This document shows positions 47,139-56,490 of a stretch of DNA of 64,000 nt, piece after piece (position 1 is the stretch's first letter; each line of letters opens with the position of its first letter). This stretch comes from Parelaphostrongylus tenuis. Taxonomy: Eukaryota > Nematoda > Chromadorea > Rhabditida > Metastrongylidae. The notes beneath the pieces are model-generated. The model was not told the DNA's origin, did no database searches, and saw only the letters and a list, made by a program, of their open reading frames with translations. The position numbers were made by a program, and so were the translations under genes. Where the stretch lies: assembly GCA_019055375.1 (NCBI GenBank), contig JAHQIW010007105.1, positions 1-64,000 on the forward strand, read 5' to 3'.

Positions 47139-48330
47139 CTAAAAAGCAAAGCAGTTATTGTGGACTTAGCTGCAGATAAATTAATCAGGTTTTGCACCAG
47201 ATCATTCACAAGGCAACAGCGGACTGAATACCCTTACTGACACCATCTTGAAGGAACCTTTTTAAATCCAGGCCCTCCAGGTGTTCTTGATTTGCTTGGT
47301 TCTAATCAAACTCTTTAAATACCTCTTATAATAAGATTCTCCGAAGTAGGAGCAGATTCGTTAATGGAGTGAAATACATGTCAAATGTTGAAAGACAAGT
47401 TGTGTCAAAGAGATCAAAGAGAAATGAGGAGACGGGGGCCGGAGTCGAGTTTTAGGAACTCCTGTTTGATGGTTTAAATAAAGTCTCGGCTTTTTCAAAA
47501 ATGAAATAACTGCAGTCAGCAAGGCGCCAACGTTAACAAATACATTTTTATCGAGAGACGCTGTGAAAGAAACATTGATTAACACAAACGAAGCACATTT
47601 CGTTACGAAGCGTTTTTGATCACAAATTCCTCAGAAGTTGAAATTGCATTTGTTGAGCTCTGGTGTTCTCATTAACCTCTCTCATTCATTCTCCAGTCAC
47701 CTTTACTGATGAGGAGACCAAGTGATACTCAAAATAGCGATTTTATATAATTTTACTAAAGCATTCAGAGACAAACAGTGAATGACATTTATTGAAACTT
47801 TATCAATACGAGAGCAAAAGTTTAACAGTGTCAGAGTTGGTTGTGAAAAAAAACGATTGCGTGGGAGCATCAATACGTGATGTAAGGCGAAACAATATTG
47901 CACTTTGATATAGTCGTCATTTTACAAATGGAAAATACAGTGTACTATATTAAAAACTCAAGCAAGGGGACGCTGAGAACAAGCTTAATTGCGCACTATT
48001 TTAAACGTTTCAAATTTCTCATCAAGGCGCATATTTATGGAGCGCCCTCAGTTTTTTATTACCTTCCAGCTGCGTACACAAAACAATTTGTTGCTGAACA
48101 TTTTATGAAGTAAAGTCCCAACGATTACAAACTTCTTATCTCAATTTCGCAGATGTTTTGGAAACAGTACTATGGAAAAGTGCGATGCGCAGCCTTGCCT
48201 TGACAGGGGTATGATTCAACTTCCACTTATTCTAAGTTTTTGAAGAACTCTTCCCTGATGGTTGCACCTTCAGCAGACTAAAGAATCTCCAGCTTCGCCT
48301 TTTTCGTGAAGAGAAATAGATAGTGCCGAA
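47139..48330 (-). other. Upstream block of copy D
   Basis: Parallels the upstream regions of A and B (for example TTTCAAATTTCTCATCAAGGCG at 48,009, and CAGACTAAAGAATCTCC at 48,275 with CAGCAGAGAAAAACC at 13,543). No ORF supported. A promoter for gene D should lie here, but I see no specific element. Confidence 0.45.
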
Positions 48331-48787
48331 AGCACCATATAATCACAAGTCTGTCACGATTATTTTTTGAGCAATAGTTGAAAATGGAGCAATTTTGTGT
48401 TGTGGCAGTTTCGTGTTTGAAGCAGTTCCGTATTGAAGCAGTTCCGTGATGCTTTCTATGAATTACTAGTTGAAGAGATATTTCAATAAAACTTTTTTCT
48501 GCACTTTAACTACGAAACTTTATTATATCAGCAAATTTCAATCACTGCTTCTCTAAACCATTTTATCGCTGATCGCAAAAGTATAGTTCTTTTACGACAT
48601 TATTCTTTATGACCTTCCATCCCCTGCTTCACCTACCGTCCCACTCTTCGACTGACTCGAGTGACTGCCAGCAAGGCTTTCATATTTTCATATCTGCACT
48701 AGTGGTCATGTGTGTACATTCGCCTCAATTCGTTGAGCTTTTTGACTTCCATCTAAGGCAGTTCGTTAAGAAGTCGAATAGTTTGAC
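48331..48787. other. No gene recognised
   Basis: AT-rich; a short three-copy phrase (GCAGTTTCGTGT, GCAGTTCCGTAT, GCAGTTCCGTGA) at about 48,405-48,450. Nothing else. Confidence 0.4.
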
Positions 48788-48852
48788 AGTGGTCTTCTTT
48801 TCATTATTATTTGAGCCAACATGTCATGTGGTCTGGTAAAGGCTCTTGTACA

Positions 48853-48895
48853 GCCCGAGACACGTGTTTCGTCCTTACAGACTCATCAGCCGGGC
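48853..48895 (-). ncRNA. Hammerhead ribozyme motif, family 1, best consensus
   Basis: GCCCGG, CUGAUGA, GUC-UGUAAG-GAC, GAAA, ACAC/GUGU, cleavage base C, UCGGGC. Stem I gives six pairs (one G-U), stem II three, stem III four, and the core is intact. The best candidate for activity. Confidence 0.88.
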
Positions 48896-49070
48896 AGAAC
48901 CTGTCGTCTGTCGATCTTTTCATAGTCAGTTCTCTCAGGAGCGTCACACTCCTTATATATAGTTATCAAACCTACGCTTTACACTCTTTGTCAGGTGAAA
49001 CATTCACCTAACACAGCTGTGACGCTCCTGAGAGAACTGACTATGAAAAGATCGACAGACGACGGGTTCT

Positions 49071-49113
49071 GCCCGGCTGATGAGTCTGTAAGGACGAAAC
49101 AGGTGTCTCGGGC
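49071..49113 (+). ncRNA. Hammerhead ribozyme motif, family 1
   Basis: Same as the left arm except stem III, which reads ACAG/GUGU with one pair lost (C to G at 49,102). Core CUGAUGA and GAAA intact; stem I GCCCGG with UCGGGC. Confidence 0.83.
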
Positions 49114-49227
49114 CGTACAAGAGCCATTACCAGACCACATGACATGTTGGCTCAAATAATAATGAAAGGATCTATTGAAATTTGAGCGTGGTCTTAATAA
49201 AGCACTTGAAGGAAAAGTGGTCTTCTT

Positions 49228-49810
49228 GCTATGCGTTTGCCATCTCGAAGAATCCGGTCGACAACAGCCTTCTTCCATCGGTTGACCTCGAGACGGCCCT
49301 TCGTTGTCGGCTCATCTGATCTTCGACAGCCTAACATGCAGAACGGCTTCTTTGATTTTCGATCGTTGACAAAGTTTAAGACTTTAGATCCTTTTTTTTA
49401 TTTGCGAGATATGGTATACTCCTTTTATCGAATATCCACTTCTGCTTTCGAGAGCGTCAGCATTTTTATCACGCTCATATTTCGCGAAGTTTGTGTTCAA
49501 GCCGTTGAGCGCGAATAGGCAGTCAAATTCTATTCCTTCTTTATAACACTACTTTTATGAGATTAAGTCATAGACCAATTCTTACACAAGCTTTGTCGAA
49601 AGTGGCCAACGTTTGTTCCTCCTGGCTGATGCATGGTGTTATAAGAACGATGCCATTAACAAGGCTAAAGAAATGGAAGTCACAGCCCAAATTTCAATTT
49701 CACATTAACCCATTTCAGTGTTCATACGGCATTCTGGAAATGGGTGTAGATAATCATGATAAAATAGTACTGTCTTGTCAAGCGTCCCTTTCGTCACGTC
49801 GACAAGAGTA
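49228..49810 (-). mobile_element. Old LINE remnant
   Basis: Minus-strand matches to the 21-23 kb LINE: TTTGATTTTCGATCGTTGAC (49,350) with TCTGATTTTCGATCGTTGAC (21,460), and TTTGCGAGATATGGTATACTCC with TTTGCGAGATACGGGATACTCC. 49,590-49,810 covers the region around the catalytic motif and RGVRQG. Much more decayed than the other copies. Confidence 0.75.
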
Positions 49811-50129
49811 GTTTCAATATTGTGACATCTTGATTAACAGGTTATGAAAAATTGTTGTACTAGTGAAAATCTTGCCACCGTAAACTACATTAGAGCCGGT
49901 TAGAAGACGCTGCCAATAGAAAAACCCTACTGTTTTTTTAGGATAGACTCGCAAGCTATCCGTTAGTGTTGCCACTTGGATATACAGAGCAAAGCACATC
50001 GAAAGGTGGACCTCACATAGCACTGGTCAGTATATTTATGGAAACTGCTATTTCGATAAGGATCGGTTTGGCCGTAGTGTACCGTTTTTAGGTTGAAATC
50101 AAACACATTTGCTCGATTTATTTGTGATT

Positions 50130-50905
50130 AATAATTTGGTTTGGTTTATTTTCTCCTAAAAGCACAAATTTCAAGCCTATCTCCTATTCTCGACAAGAAA
50201 TTTTCACAAAGAGTGTTAGTAATCGTTCGAAAAAAGGAATCTCGACCTCTCCGTATATTTTACTGGTCTATTGAGACTCTTTTATAACGCCGCAAAATTC
50301 AAAACAAGATTATGTTTCACAAGCGCATATTTCTTCCCAGACAGAGCTCTTTCTTTAGACTACCAGTAATCATCCAACAACTTTTAGTAATTCCAACGCT
50401 GTGCTTATTTTCTAAAAAGCCGACTCTCTGCAGAGCAGCAGAAAAATAAGATTGGCTTACGCAAGTACGTCGTCTTGGCCAACTCACGGGCCGCTGGGTG
50501 AGGCGTCAAGGTGGGTTGACGGGACGGTCAATCAAATTTTGAGCATGTGAGCGTGTAGAGAAAATCTCGTACTACCTGAATGTTTTCGAGTCACTGGTGG
50601 AAGCAGTTAGGACGTCCTGGCCTCCTGAAACCCGTCAAAGTGATCATAATTGTGAATGATTTATCAGTGTTTATGGCAAGATATGAGTGTTGGAAGCCTT
50701 TTCAAAACAAAATCACAAGTTTCATTTAAAGTTTTTCTTTCAAAATCACGAAACAATTCTTAATTGAAGAACATAGTCGCTCTCTAATAGGACTGGTCAA
50801 AAATCGAGCGATTATCGCCTTAGCTTACCTTGCCGCCTCACCCAGCGACCCGTGAATTGGCCAAGACGACTTGCTTGCGTAAAGCAATCTTTTATTTTTT
50901 GGTGC
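50130..50905. repeat. Long-inverted-repeat foldback element
   Basis: Left arm: GAGTGTTAGTAATCGTTCG (50,213), CTCTGCAGAGCAGCAG (50,427), TTGGCTTACGCAAGTACGTCG (50,452), CACGGGCCGCTGGGTGAGGC (50,487). Right arm, inverted: GCCTCACCCAGCGACCCGTG (50,833), then CGACTTGCTTGCGTAAAGCAA. The Penelope pair lies immediately to its right. Confidence 0.7.
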
Positions 50906-51017
50906 ACTTTATAGAAATTTTGAAGACCGACTGTCTATTAACCTCGGCATGCTTCAGTATGATTCTTGATTTTCTTCTTTGAGCAGAACACGAGGTGTTA
51001 CACTAAACTTTATTCGA

Positions 51018-51055
51018 TAGCTGACGTTTCAGCAGTTCGCCTTCTTCAGAGCCTG
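51018..51055 (-). ncRNA. Penelope-type hammerhead motif, left copy
   Basis: Minus strand GGCU, CUGAAGA (51,049-51,043), AGGCGAACUGCU, GAAAC, GUC, AGCU. Core is complete (variable position 7 is A). Stem I GGCU/AGCU has four pairs; stem III is very small (AC/GU). Hammerheads in the terminal regions of Penelope-like elements are established for the group. Confidence 0.75.
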
Positions 51056-51256
51056 GAAAGGTCAAAATGTTTGCAATACAATCAGTCAAACACCTCCATT
51101 ACTTCTTTAGAGAAAATCGTCAGACCTAGATTTCAATCGCATCAAGCAAAAATCAACACTCAACATACTCACCGCTTTTTATATGTGTTCCACTGAATGA
51201 TCCAAGTGGTGATCACCGGAAAGAGAGACACATAGGCTCGTAATGCACCCTACCCA

Positions 51257-52165
51257 TCAAAACAACAGTCTTATATACTGGCTCATATCACGAGTGTTTA
51301 CAAGGCATTCCTCCCTGCGGTTTATGGTTGGATTGGTCGCATTAATCCAAAATGCTTCCAAGATCTTTCGCGCTGATGTTTTTTGCTCCTGCGCAAGGAT
51401 GGTGACTTCGATTTCAAAATCAACTCCGTCGTGCTTCTGTGCTCTATGCGTCCTTAGCGGGGTGTTTTGTCTATTAAGACGCTTGTCAGCTAGGTGTTCT
51501 TCTGTGCGTGCATAGAGCGGCCTACCCGTTTCGCCAACATATTTATCACTACACGCTTTGCAAGAGATTAGGTAGACTGTACCTACGCTCATGCAATCAC
51601 CGTCTCTGCCGTTAGGACATATTTTACAATCTTTCATAATACAGAGACGGTCATATAAGCGGTTGCGAACTAGTTGGCGTTTAAGAGTGTTCGGTGGTAT
51701 TTCAATAATGGCCACCGATTGCTCTAAACCCGCTCTTTGCAAACATCGTTTTATAGCTGTACTAATCTCATTTGAATAGAACGGGATGATAAACGGGACT
51801 TTCCTTTCAACTAAGTTTTCGTTCGGAGGCGCATTATTTCCTCTAAACCTAAGCCGAGGGGCTACGATTTCGTATCCATTAGAAGTGGCTATTTCCCGCG
51901 CCAGTTTCACGGATTCTACTCTCTGCTCTTCCCCGGTACATACATTGGCTGCTGTTCGAAACATGTTTTTTACTAGCGCCTTCTTCGTATGTGAGGGATG
52001 AGAAGAGAGATAGTGAACCAAGATATTCTCACTACTTGGCTTTCGGTACCACTTCGTTATGTAGCCGCTCTCAGTTAAGCTTATTTGCACGTTCAAGAAT
52101 GGAAGCCAATCGTCTTTTGGTATCTCACGGGTGAATCTTATATACTCTGACTGTTCATTCAGCAA
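51257..52165 (-). CDS. Penelope C-terminal reverse transcriptase and GIY-YIG endonuclease, 302 codons
   Basis: Starts MLNEQSEYIRFTREIPKDDW, just after the catalytic motif, and includes WLPFLNVQI and ITKWYRKPSSENILVHY (reverse transcriptase thumb side). Linker cysteines lie at CKICPNGRDGDC (~205). The nuclease is GTVYLISCKACSDKYVGETG (~220-240), with RPLYART and EEHL after it. The GIY and YIG equivalents are VYL and YVG; Arg in LYAR and Glu in EEHL fit catalytic roles. Open through the stop after QYIRLLF. Confidence 0.92.
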   Translation of the reverse strand: MLNEQSEYIRFTREIPKDDWLPFLNVQISLTESGYITKWYRKPSSENILVHYLSSHPSHTKKALVKNMFRTAANVCTGEEQRVESVKLAREIATSNGYEIVAPRLRFRGNNAPPNENLVERKVPFIIPFYSNEISTAIKRCLQRAGLEQSVAIIEIPPNTLKRQLVRNRLYDRLCIMKDCKICPNGRDGDCMSVGTVYLISCKACSDKYVGETGRPLYARTEEHLADKRLNRQNTPLRTHRAQKHDGVDFEIEVTILAQEQKTSARKILEAFWINATNPTINRREECLVNTRDMSQYIRLLF

Positions 52166-52186
52166 TCTAAAACAATTATCCAGCTC

Positions 52187-52492
52187 CTATTGAGTGGAAC
52201 AGATAATCAAACAATCACCTATATACCTACAGTAGAGTAATGGCCGGAGATCCATCACTGGTGCTTCCACTTTAGACATAAAAGCAATGGCCAGGCTAGG
52301 TGCCAGTCGCTGTCCCATTGCCAGCCCTCTGGTTTGAGCATAATAATTCCCGGACCATCTGAAGATTGAGCAGTTCAAGCACTCTTTTAGTAGGATCATA
52401 AATTGCTCAATCGTGAAGCCATACATGTTTAAAGCTCCCTGGTGTTGTATAAGAAGCTCATGTGTGGCTTGCAATGCGGAGTCATTCGACAC
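52187..52492 (-). pseudogene. Penelope reverse transcriptase core, left copy
   Basis: 101-codon piece between two stops: FTIEQFMILLKECLNCSIF, RGLAMGQRLAPSLAIAFMS and YCRYIGDCLIIC. The catalytic YIDD (seen in the right copy) is YIGD here. The stop after STQ at 52,188 is a GAG-to-TAG change against the right copy. The upstream stop, between TAL and INVSNDSA, is present in both copies. Confidence 0.9.
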
Positions 52493-52498
52493 GTTGAT

Positions 52499-53038
52499 TT
52501 ATAAAGCAGTGACCTCGAATGACTCCATTACGTACGCGTTGTTCGGGTTCGCGTTACGTAGACGATCCAGGAACATCTGAGTGTTTGTCAGATGGGCTGG
52601 AATGTGTCCTAGCAACTGGGATGTTATTAAAGTCAAGAACCTTGCTATCCTATCCGTCGGTCCGCCTACGCAGCTGATGATAGGTCTAACTTTGAATATA
52701 GATGGATCGTTAGACATCAGATCATCAGTGGATACTAACTTATGTGTTTTTATAAGCAAGTATAAGACAGGACATGTTGGTGACTGGATTTTTAATTGAG
52801 AAATGATAGATGGTCTTAAGCCTGCCGCTTTTGCCGTACGGACCCACTCACTGTTTAATTTGCGGTTTTGCCTTTTGAATTCCTTTACAGAAGATGATCG
52901 GTAAAGCGAGGCATCTTCGAGATGCTTGCTCGTTATTGCGATATCTAACTGTCGAGGAATCACAACAAATTCTCCACCCTTATCACTGACTGACAGCCTT
53001 ATCCTACCTTCGCTTATCAACTCTCGAACCTCTTTCAT
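52499..53038 (-). pseudogene. Penelope reverse transcriptase, N-terminal part
   Basis: 179 codons: VSDKGGEFVVIPRQLD, YLLIKTHKL, KVRPIISCVGGPTDRIARFL and NAYVMESFEVTAL, the fingers and early palm of a Penelope reverse transcriptase. Ends at TAA (52,499), where TAT or TAC would continue into INVSND. Confidence 0.9.
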
Positions 53039-53718
53039 GCCACGTTTTTGTAGTTCGGTGAGGTTCGATTGATATCTTTTCCTGCTATAGTGAGTGAGGG
53101 TTTAAAAGTTTCGTCCGCAAATTTCCGGAATTTTCTATCTACCTCCTCGTTGGGGTCTTGTTGTCTATAGAACGGCTGAGGAAATGGTGGTATTAGTGCC
53201 TCTACTTGCTGTTCAATCCTATTAGTCTCTTCAACTCTGGCCTTTTTACGGAGTTGATCTTGCAAATCATGTAAACCACATGCAACCTTGCGCAAGGACA
53301 CCTTAGAAATGGGTTGAGATGGTGAAAAGCTTGGACCCAGTTCTAATAGCGAGCGCGCACCGTTAGGGAGAGTTATGCCTCCTAGCACTGTGACCCTTGA
53401 ATTTCTTGATGCATTACTTGCCCTAATGTGACTCGCTTGATCTTCATTAGCGGTATCCGTATGCCTTCTCAAAGTTATGTTATGCGATCTACTCAAAAGA
53501 TCATCGAATTTTCTCCGCAAAGTAACTTTAGTATTTGACCTAATGGAATCGCAAATCAATTTTGACCCACCAATAATTCTCCTGATCACAATAATATTCC
53601 TTCGCCCGCACACTTCTTCAGCATAGCGTACAGATTGTCTTGCTTGCTTCGTAGACAGGCGCGGAGCACTTTCATTTCGATATCCAGTATTCGATGGCTG
53701 TCCTCTGGTACACCACAT
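53035..53718 (-). pseudogene. Penelope N-terminal region
   Basis: 227 codons upstream of the reverse transcriptase, mostly basic and polar (RRKFDDLLSRSHNITLRR, LRKKARVEETNRIEQQVEAL, PNEEVDRKFRKFADETF). It ends NRTSPNYKNVA, where a frameshift at about 53,038 separates it from MKEVRELISEG. Its own 5' end is lost at the inversion junction. Confidence 0.75.
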
Positions 53719-53808
53719 ATCGCGTGAAGTCGTTTTCGTTTGAACAACGCGAACCCGAACAACGCGTACGTAATGGAGTCATTCGAGGTCACTGCTTTAT
53801 AAATCAAC

Positions 53809-54438
53809 GTGTCGAATGACTCCGCATTGCAAGCCACACATGAGCTTTTTATACAACACCAGGGAGCTTTAAACATGTATGGCTTCACGATTGAGCAATT
53901 TATGATCCTACTAAAAGAGTGCTTGAACTGCTCAATCTTCAGATGGTCCGGGAATTATTATGCTCAAACCAGAGGGCTGGCAAGGGGACAGCGACTGGCA
54001 CCTAGCCTGGCCATTGCTTTTATGTCTAAAGTGGAAGCACCAGTGATGGATCTCCGGCCATTACTCTACTGTAGGTATATAGATGATTGTTTGATTATCT
54101 GTTCCACTCAAGAGGAGCTGGATAATTGTTTTAGATTGCTGAATGAACAATCAGAGTATATAAGATTCACCCGTGAGATACCAAAAGACGATTGGCTTCC
54201 ATTCTTGAACGTGCAAATAAGCTTAACTGAGAGCGGCTACATAACGAAGTGGTACCGAAAGCCAAATAGTAAGAATATCTTGGTTCACTATCTCTCTTCT
54301 CATCCCTCACATACGAAGAAGGCGCTAGTAAAAAACATGTTTCGAACAGCAGCCAATGTATGTACCGGGGAAGAGCAGAGAGTAGAATCCGTGAAACTGG
54401 CGCGGGAAATAGCCACTTCTAATGGATACGAATCGTAG
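53809..54438 (+). CDS. Penelope reverse transcriptase with intact YIDD, 209 codons
   Basis: RGLARGQRLAPSLAIAFMS, then YCRYIDDCLIICSTQEELDN: catalytic YIDD retained and the glutamate codon that is a stop in the left copy is present. A one-base deletion after NGYE (54,429-54,433; GAATCG against GAAATCG) ends the frame, so the nuclease is in a separate ORF. The true upstream frame is blocked by TAA just before. Confidence 0.9.
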   Translation: MSNDSALQATHELFIQHQGALNMYGFTIEQFMILLKECLNCSIFRWSGNYYAQTRGLARGQRLAPSLAIAFMSKVEAPVMDLRPLLYCRYIDDCLIICSTQEELDNCFRLLNEQSEYIRFTREIPKDDWLPFLNVQISLTESGYITKWYRKPNSKNILVHYLSSHPSHTKKALVKNMFRTAANVCTGEEQRVESVKLAREIATSNGYES

Positions 54439-54557
54439 CCCCTCGGCTTAGGTTTAGAGGAAATAATGCGCCTCCGAACGAAAACTTAGTTGAAAGGAAA
54501 GTCCCGTTTATCATCCCGTTCTATTCAAATGAGATTAGTACAGCTATAAAACGATGT

Positions 54558-55043
54558 TTGCAAAGAGCGGGTTTAGAGCAATCGGTGGCCATTATTGAAA
54601 TACCACCGAACACTCTTAAACGCCAACTAGTTCGCAACCGCTTATATGACCGTCTCTGTATAATGAAAGATTGTAAAATATGTCCTAACGGCAGAGACGG
54701 TGATTGCATGAGCGTAGGTACAGTCTACCTAATCTCTTGCAAAGCGTGTAGTGATAAATATGTTGGCGAAACGGGTAGGCCGCTCTATGCACGCATAGAA
54801 GAACACCTAGCTGACAAGCGTCTTAATAGACAAAACACCCCGCTAAGGACGCATAGAGCACAGAAGCACGACGGAGTTGATTTTGAAATCGAAGTCACCA
54901 TCCTTGCGCAGGAGCAAAAAACATCAGCGCGAAAGATCTTGGAAGCATTTTGGATTAATGCGACCAATCCAACCATAAACCGCAGGGAGGAATGCCTTGT
55001 AAACACTCGTGATATGAGCCAGTATATAAGACTGTTGTTTTGA
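54558..55043 (+). CDS. Penelope GIY-YIG endonuclease domain, 161 codons
   Basis: Same protein as the left copy's C-terminus: CKICPNGRDGDC, GTVYLISCKACSDKYVGETG, RPLYARIEEHL, ILEAFWINATNPTINRREEC, ending QYIRLLF. Differs from the left by few residues (ARI for ART). Separated from the reverse transcriptase by the frameshift. Confidence 0.9.
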   Translation: MQRAGLEQSVAIIEIPPNTLKRQLVRNRLYDRLCIMKDCKICPNGRDGDCMSVGTVYLISCKACSDKYVGETGRPLYARIEEHLADKRLNRQNTPLRTHRAQKHDGVDFEIEVTILAQEQKTSARKILEAFWINATNPTINRREECLVNTRDMSQYIRLLF

Positions 55044-55245
55044 TGGGTAGGGTGCATTACGAGCCTATGTGTCTCTCTTTCCGGTGATCACCACTTGGAT
55101 CATTCAGTGGAACACATATAAAAAGCGGTGAGTATGTTGAGTGTTGATTTTTGCTTGATGCGATTGAAATCTAGGTCTGACGATTTTCTCTAAAGAAGTA
55201 ATGGAGGTGTTTGACTGATTGTATTGCAAACATTTTGACCTTTCC

Positions 55246-55283
55246 AGGCTCTGAAGAAGGCGAACTGCTGAAACGTCAGCTAT
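55246..55283 (+). ncRNA. Penelope-type hammerhead motif, right copy
   Basis: GGCU, CUGAAGA (55,251-55,257), AGGCGAACUGCU, GAAAC (55,270-55,274), GUC, AGCU. Identical to the left copy on the opposite strand. Confidence 0.75.
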
Positions 55284-55339
55284 CGAATAAAGTTTAATGT
55301 AACACCTCGTGTTCTGCTCAAAGAAGAAAATCAAGAATC

Positions 55340-56149
55340 GCACGAGTCAGTTTTTTTAGAGAACAGACATACTGTTTAATTCACTGAAACATACGTTATC
55401 GGGTGATTAGTAACAGTCTATAGAGAAAGCTCTACCTGGGAAGAAAAATGCACGTGTGAAACACAATTTTTTCGAACGTTCTTCAGCGCCTTAAGGGGTC
55501 TTCCAAAAAGCCAGTTTAAACGACTAGTTCGAGATTTAAGCTCTGGCGTGGTTACTAACACTCTTCATGAAGACTTATTGTCGAAAGTGAGGACAGGCTC
55601 AAAATTCTGTGTTATCAAACAAAAAGAACCCTTGGTTTTAATTGTAGACGAGATATAGCCAGGAGCTACAACAGCAAGAAGTAGCAGAGAAATCTGTTGC
55701 GATTGGACAAGTGTTAGTATGATGGGACCTGCCGATCCGTGGTTTGAACGTAAAGAAAAGAAGGGGTAAATACGGAGATGTGGCCGTGGTGTAGCGACAT
55801 CACGTTCTATCGGCTTAGGTGGAACACGGACTCAACTCCCAACTGAGCTTGAATGTTTTGCCTACACCGTGGATGCGGCACCGTGCTCCAGCCTAATTTC
55901 TCTATATCGATGCAATATGGCCTGCCAGTGCTTGAGATGTCCAACTTATCACTTAGCAGGAGCCCATTATATTTAGACAAAGATCGATCATACTACAGCC
56001 GTATTCAAGTGTCTGCTACAACGATTCTTAACATTTCACAACCTCAGGGCAATAATCCGGTCAATATTGTAGAAACTGCGTGGCACAATAGCGGGAAAGA
56101 ACTTATGGAGCAACTCAAGACAGTACAATGCATCCTTTTGAAAATGTAA
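55340..56149. other. Foldback-family arm and a possible tRNA-like repeat
   Basis: About 55,370-55,640 resembles the foldback family in reverse orientation (GTGTGAAACACAATTTTTTCG, TTAAGCTCTGGCGTGGTTACTAACAC). 55,785-55,870 (GGCCGTGGTGTAGCGACATC) looks like a weak tRNA-like head. The 98-codon ORF at 55,853 shows no domain. Confidence 0.4.
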
Positions 56150-56490
56150 TACTCGAATAAAGGGTATAATATGATGGAAATACCAGCCGAGCAATCGAGT
56201 GTACGACGTTGTAAGTTCAGTGATGATTTCACTTGACTTACAATGTAGATCGTGCACCTTCACTACCTCTCTGTAGCAAAATAAGGACCTCTGAGAGGAT
56301 TGGCTAGAATGATTGAAAGACGACGGGTTCTGCTCGACTGAAGAGACTTTAAGGTTTAAACACGTGTATCGAGCTGTACAAGAGCCCATTACCAGACCAC
56401 ATGACATGTTGGCTCAAATAATAATGAAGAGATCTATTAAAATTTGAGCGTGATTTTAATAGAATTTTCGAAATAGAAACATAAAGATTA
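56150..56490 (+). mobile_element. Hammerhead retroposon, family 1, single unit
   Basis: Non-palindromic copy, about 325 nt. Starts in the tail region (ACTCGAATAAAGGGTATAAT), passes TACCAGCC, an internal hairpin (TGTAAGTTCAGTGATGATTTC with CACTTGACTTACA) and the ribozyme, and ends back in the tail (AATTTTCGAAATAG). Start and end fall at the same point of the unit, i.e. one full circle cut there. More diverged than the palindromic copies. Confidence 0.8.
56332..56374 (+). ncRNA. Hammerhead motif with compensatory stem I change, core mutated
   Basis: GCUCGA, CUGAAGA, GACUUUAAGGUU, UAAA (for GAAA), ACACGUGU, A, UCGAGC. Stem I is GCUCGA/UCGAGC, against GCCCGA/UCGGGC elsewhere: both sides changed and pairing is kept. 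The GAAA change predicts no activity now. Confidence 0.75.

Larger units (their letters stand above)
48788..49227. mobile_element. Palindromic hammerhead retroposon, family 1, with target duplication
   Basis: AGTGGTCTTCTT at 48,788-48,799 and 49,216-49,227 flanks it (12 bp duplication). Inverted arms start TCATTATTATTTGAGCC and end GGCTCAAATAATAATGA, with the tail AAATTTGAGCGTGGTCTTAATAAAGCACTTG on the right only. The centre (48,945-49,025) includes part of the internal hairpin region. One ribozyme motif per arm. Inserted beside an older LINE remnant. Confidence 0.9.
50961..53748 (-). mobile_element. Penelope-like element, left copy
   Basis: Runs right to left: N-terminal region, reverse transcriptase, GIY-YIG endonuclease and 3' region with a hammerhead motif, ending AGAATC at 50,961. 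3' 1.6 kb is almost identical to the right copy. Penelope-like elements differ from LINEs and LTR elements in pairing a telomerase-like reverse transcriptase with a GIY-YIG nuclease. This copy has a frameshift near 53,038, stops near 52,497 and 52,188, and YIGD in place of the catalytic YIDD, so it is inactive. Confidence 0.93.
53748..55339 (+). mobile_element. Penelope-like element, right copy, inverted
   Basis: Begins inside the reverse transcriptase at CGAACCCGAACAACGCG and runs to the 3' end AGAATC at 55,339, the mirror image of 50,961-52,545. Differences are few, so the event is recent. Shares the TAA between TAL and INVSND. The pair is head to head around a 1.2 kb unpaired spacer (52,546-53,747). 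Confidence 0.93.
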
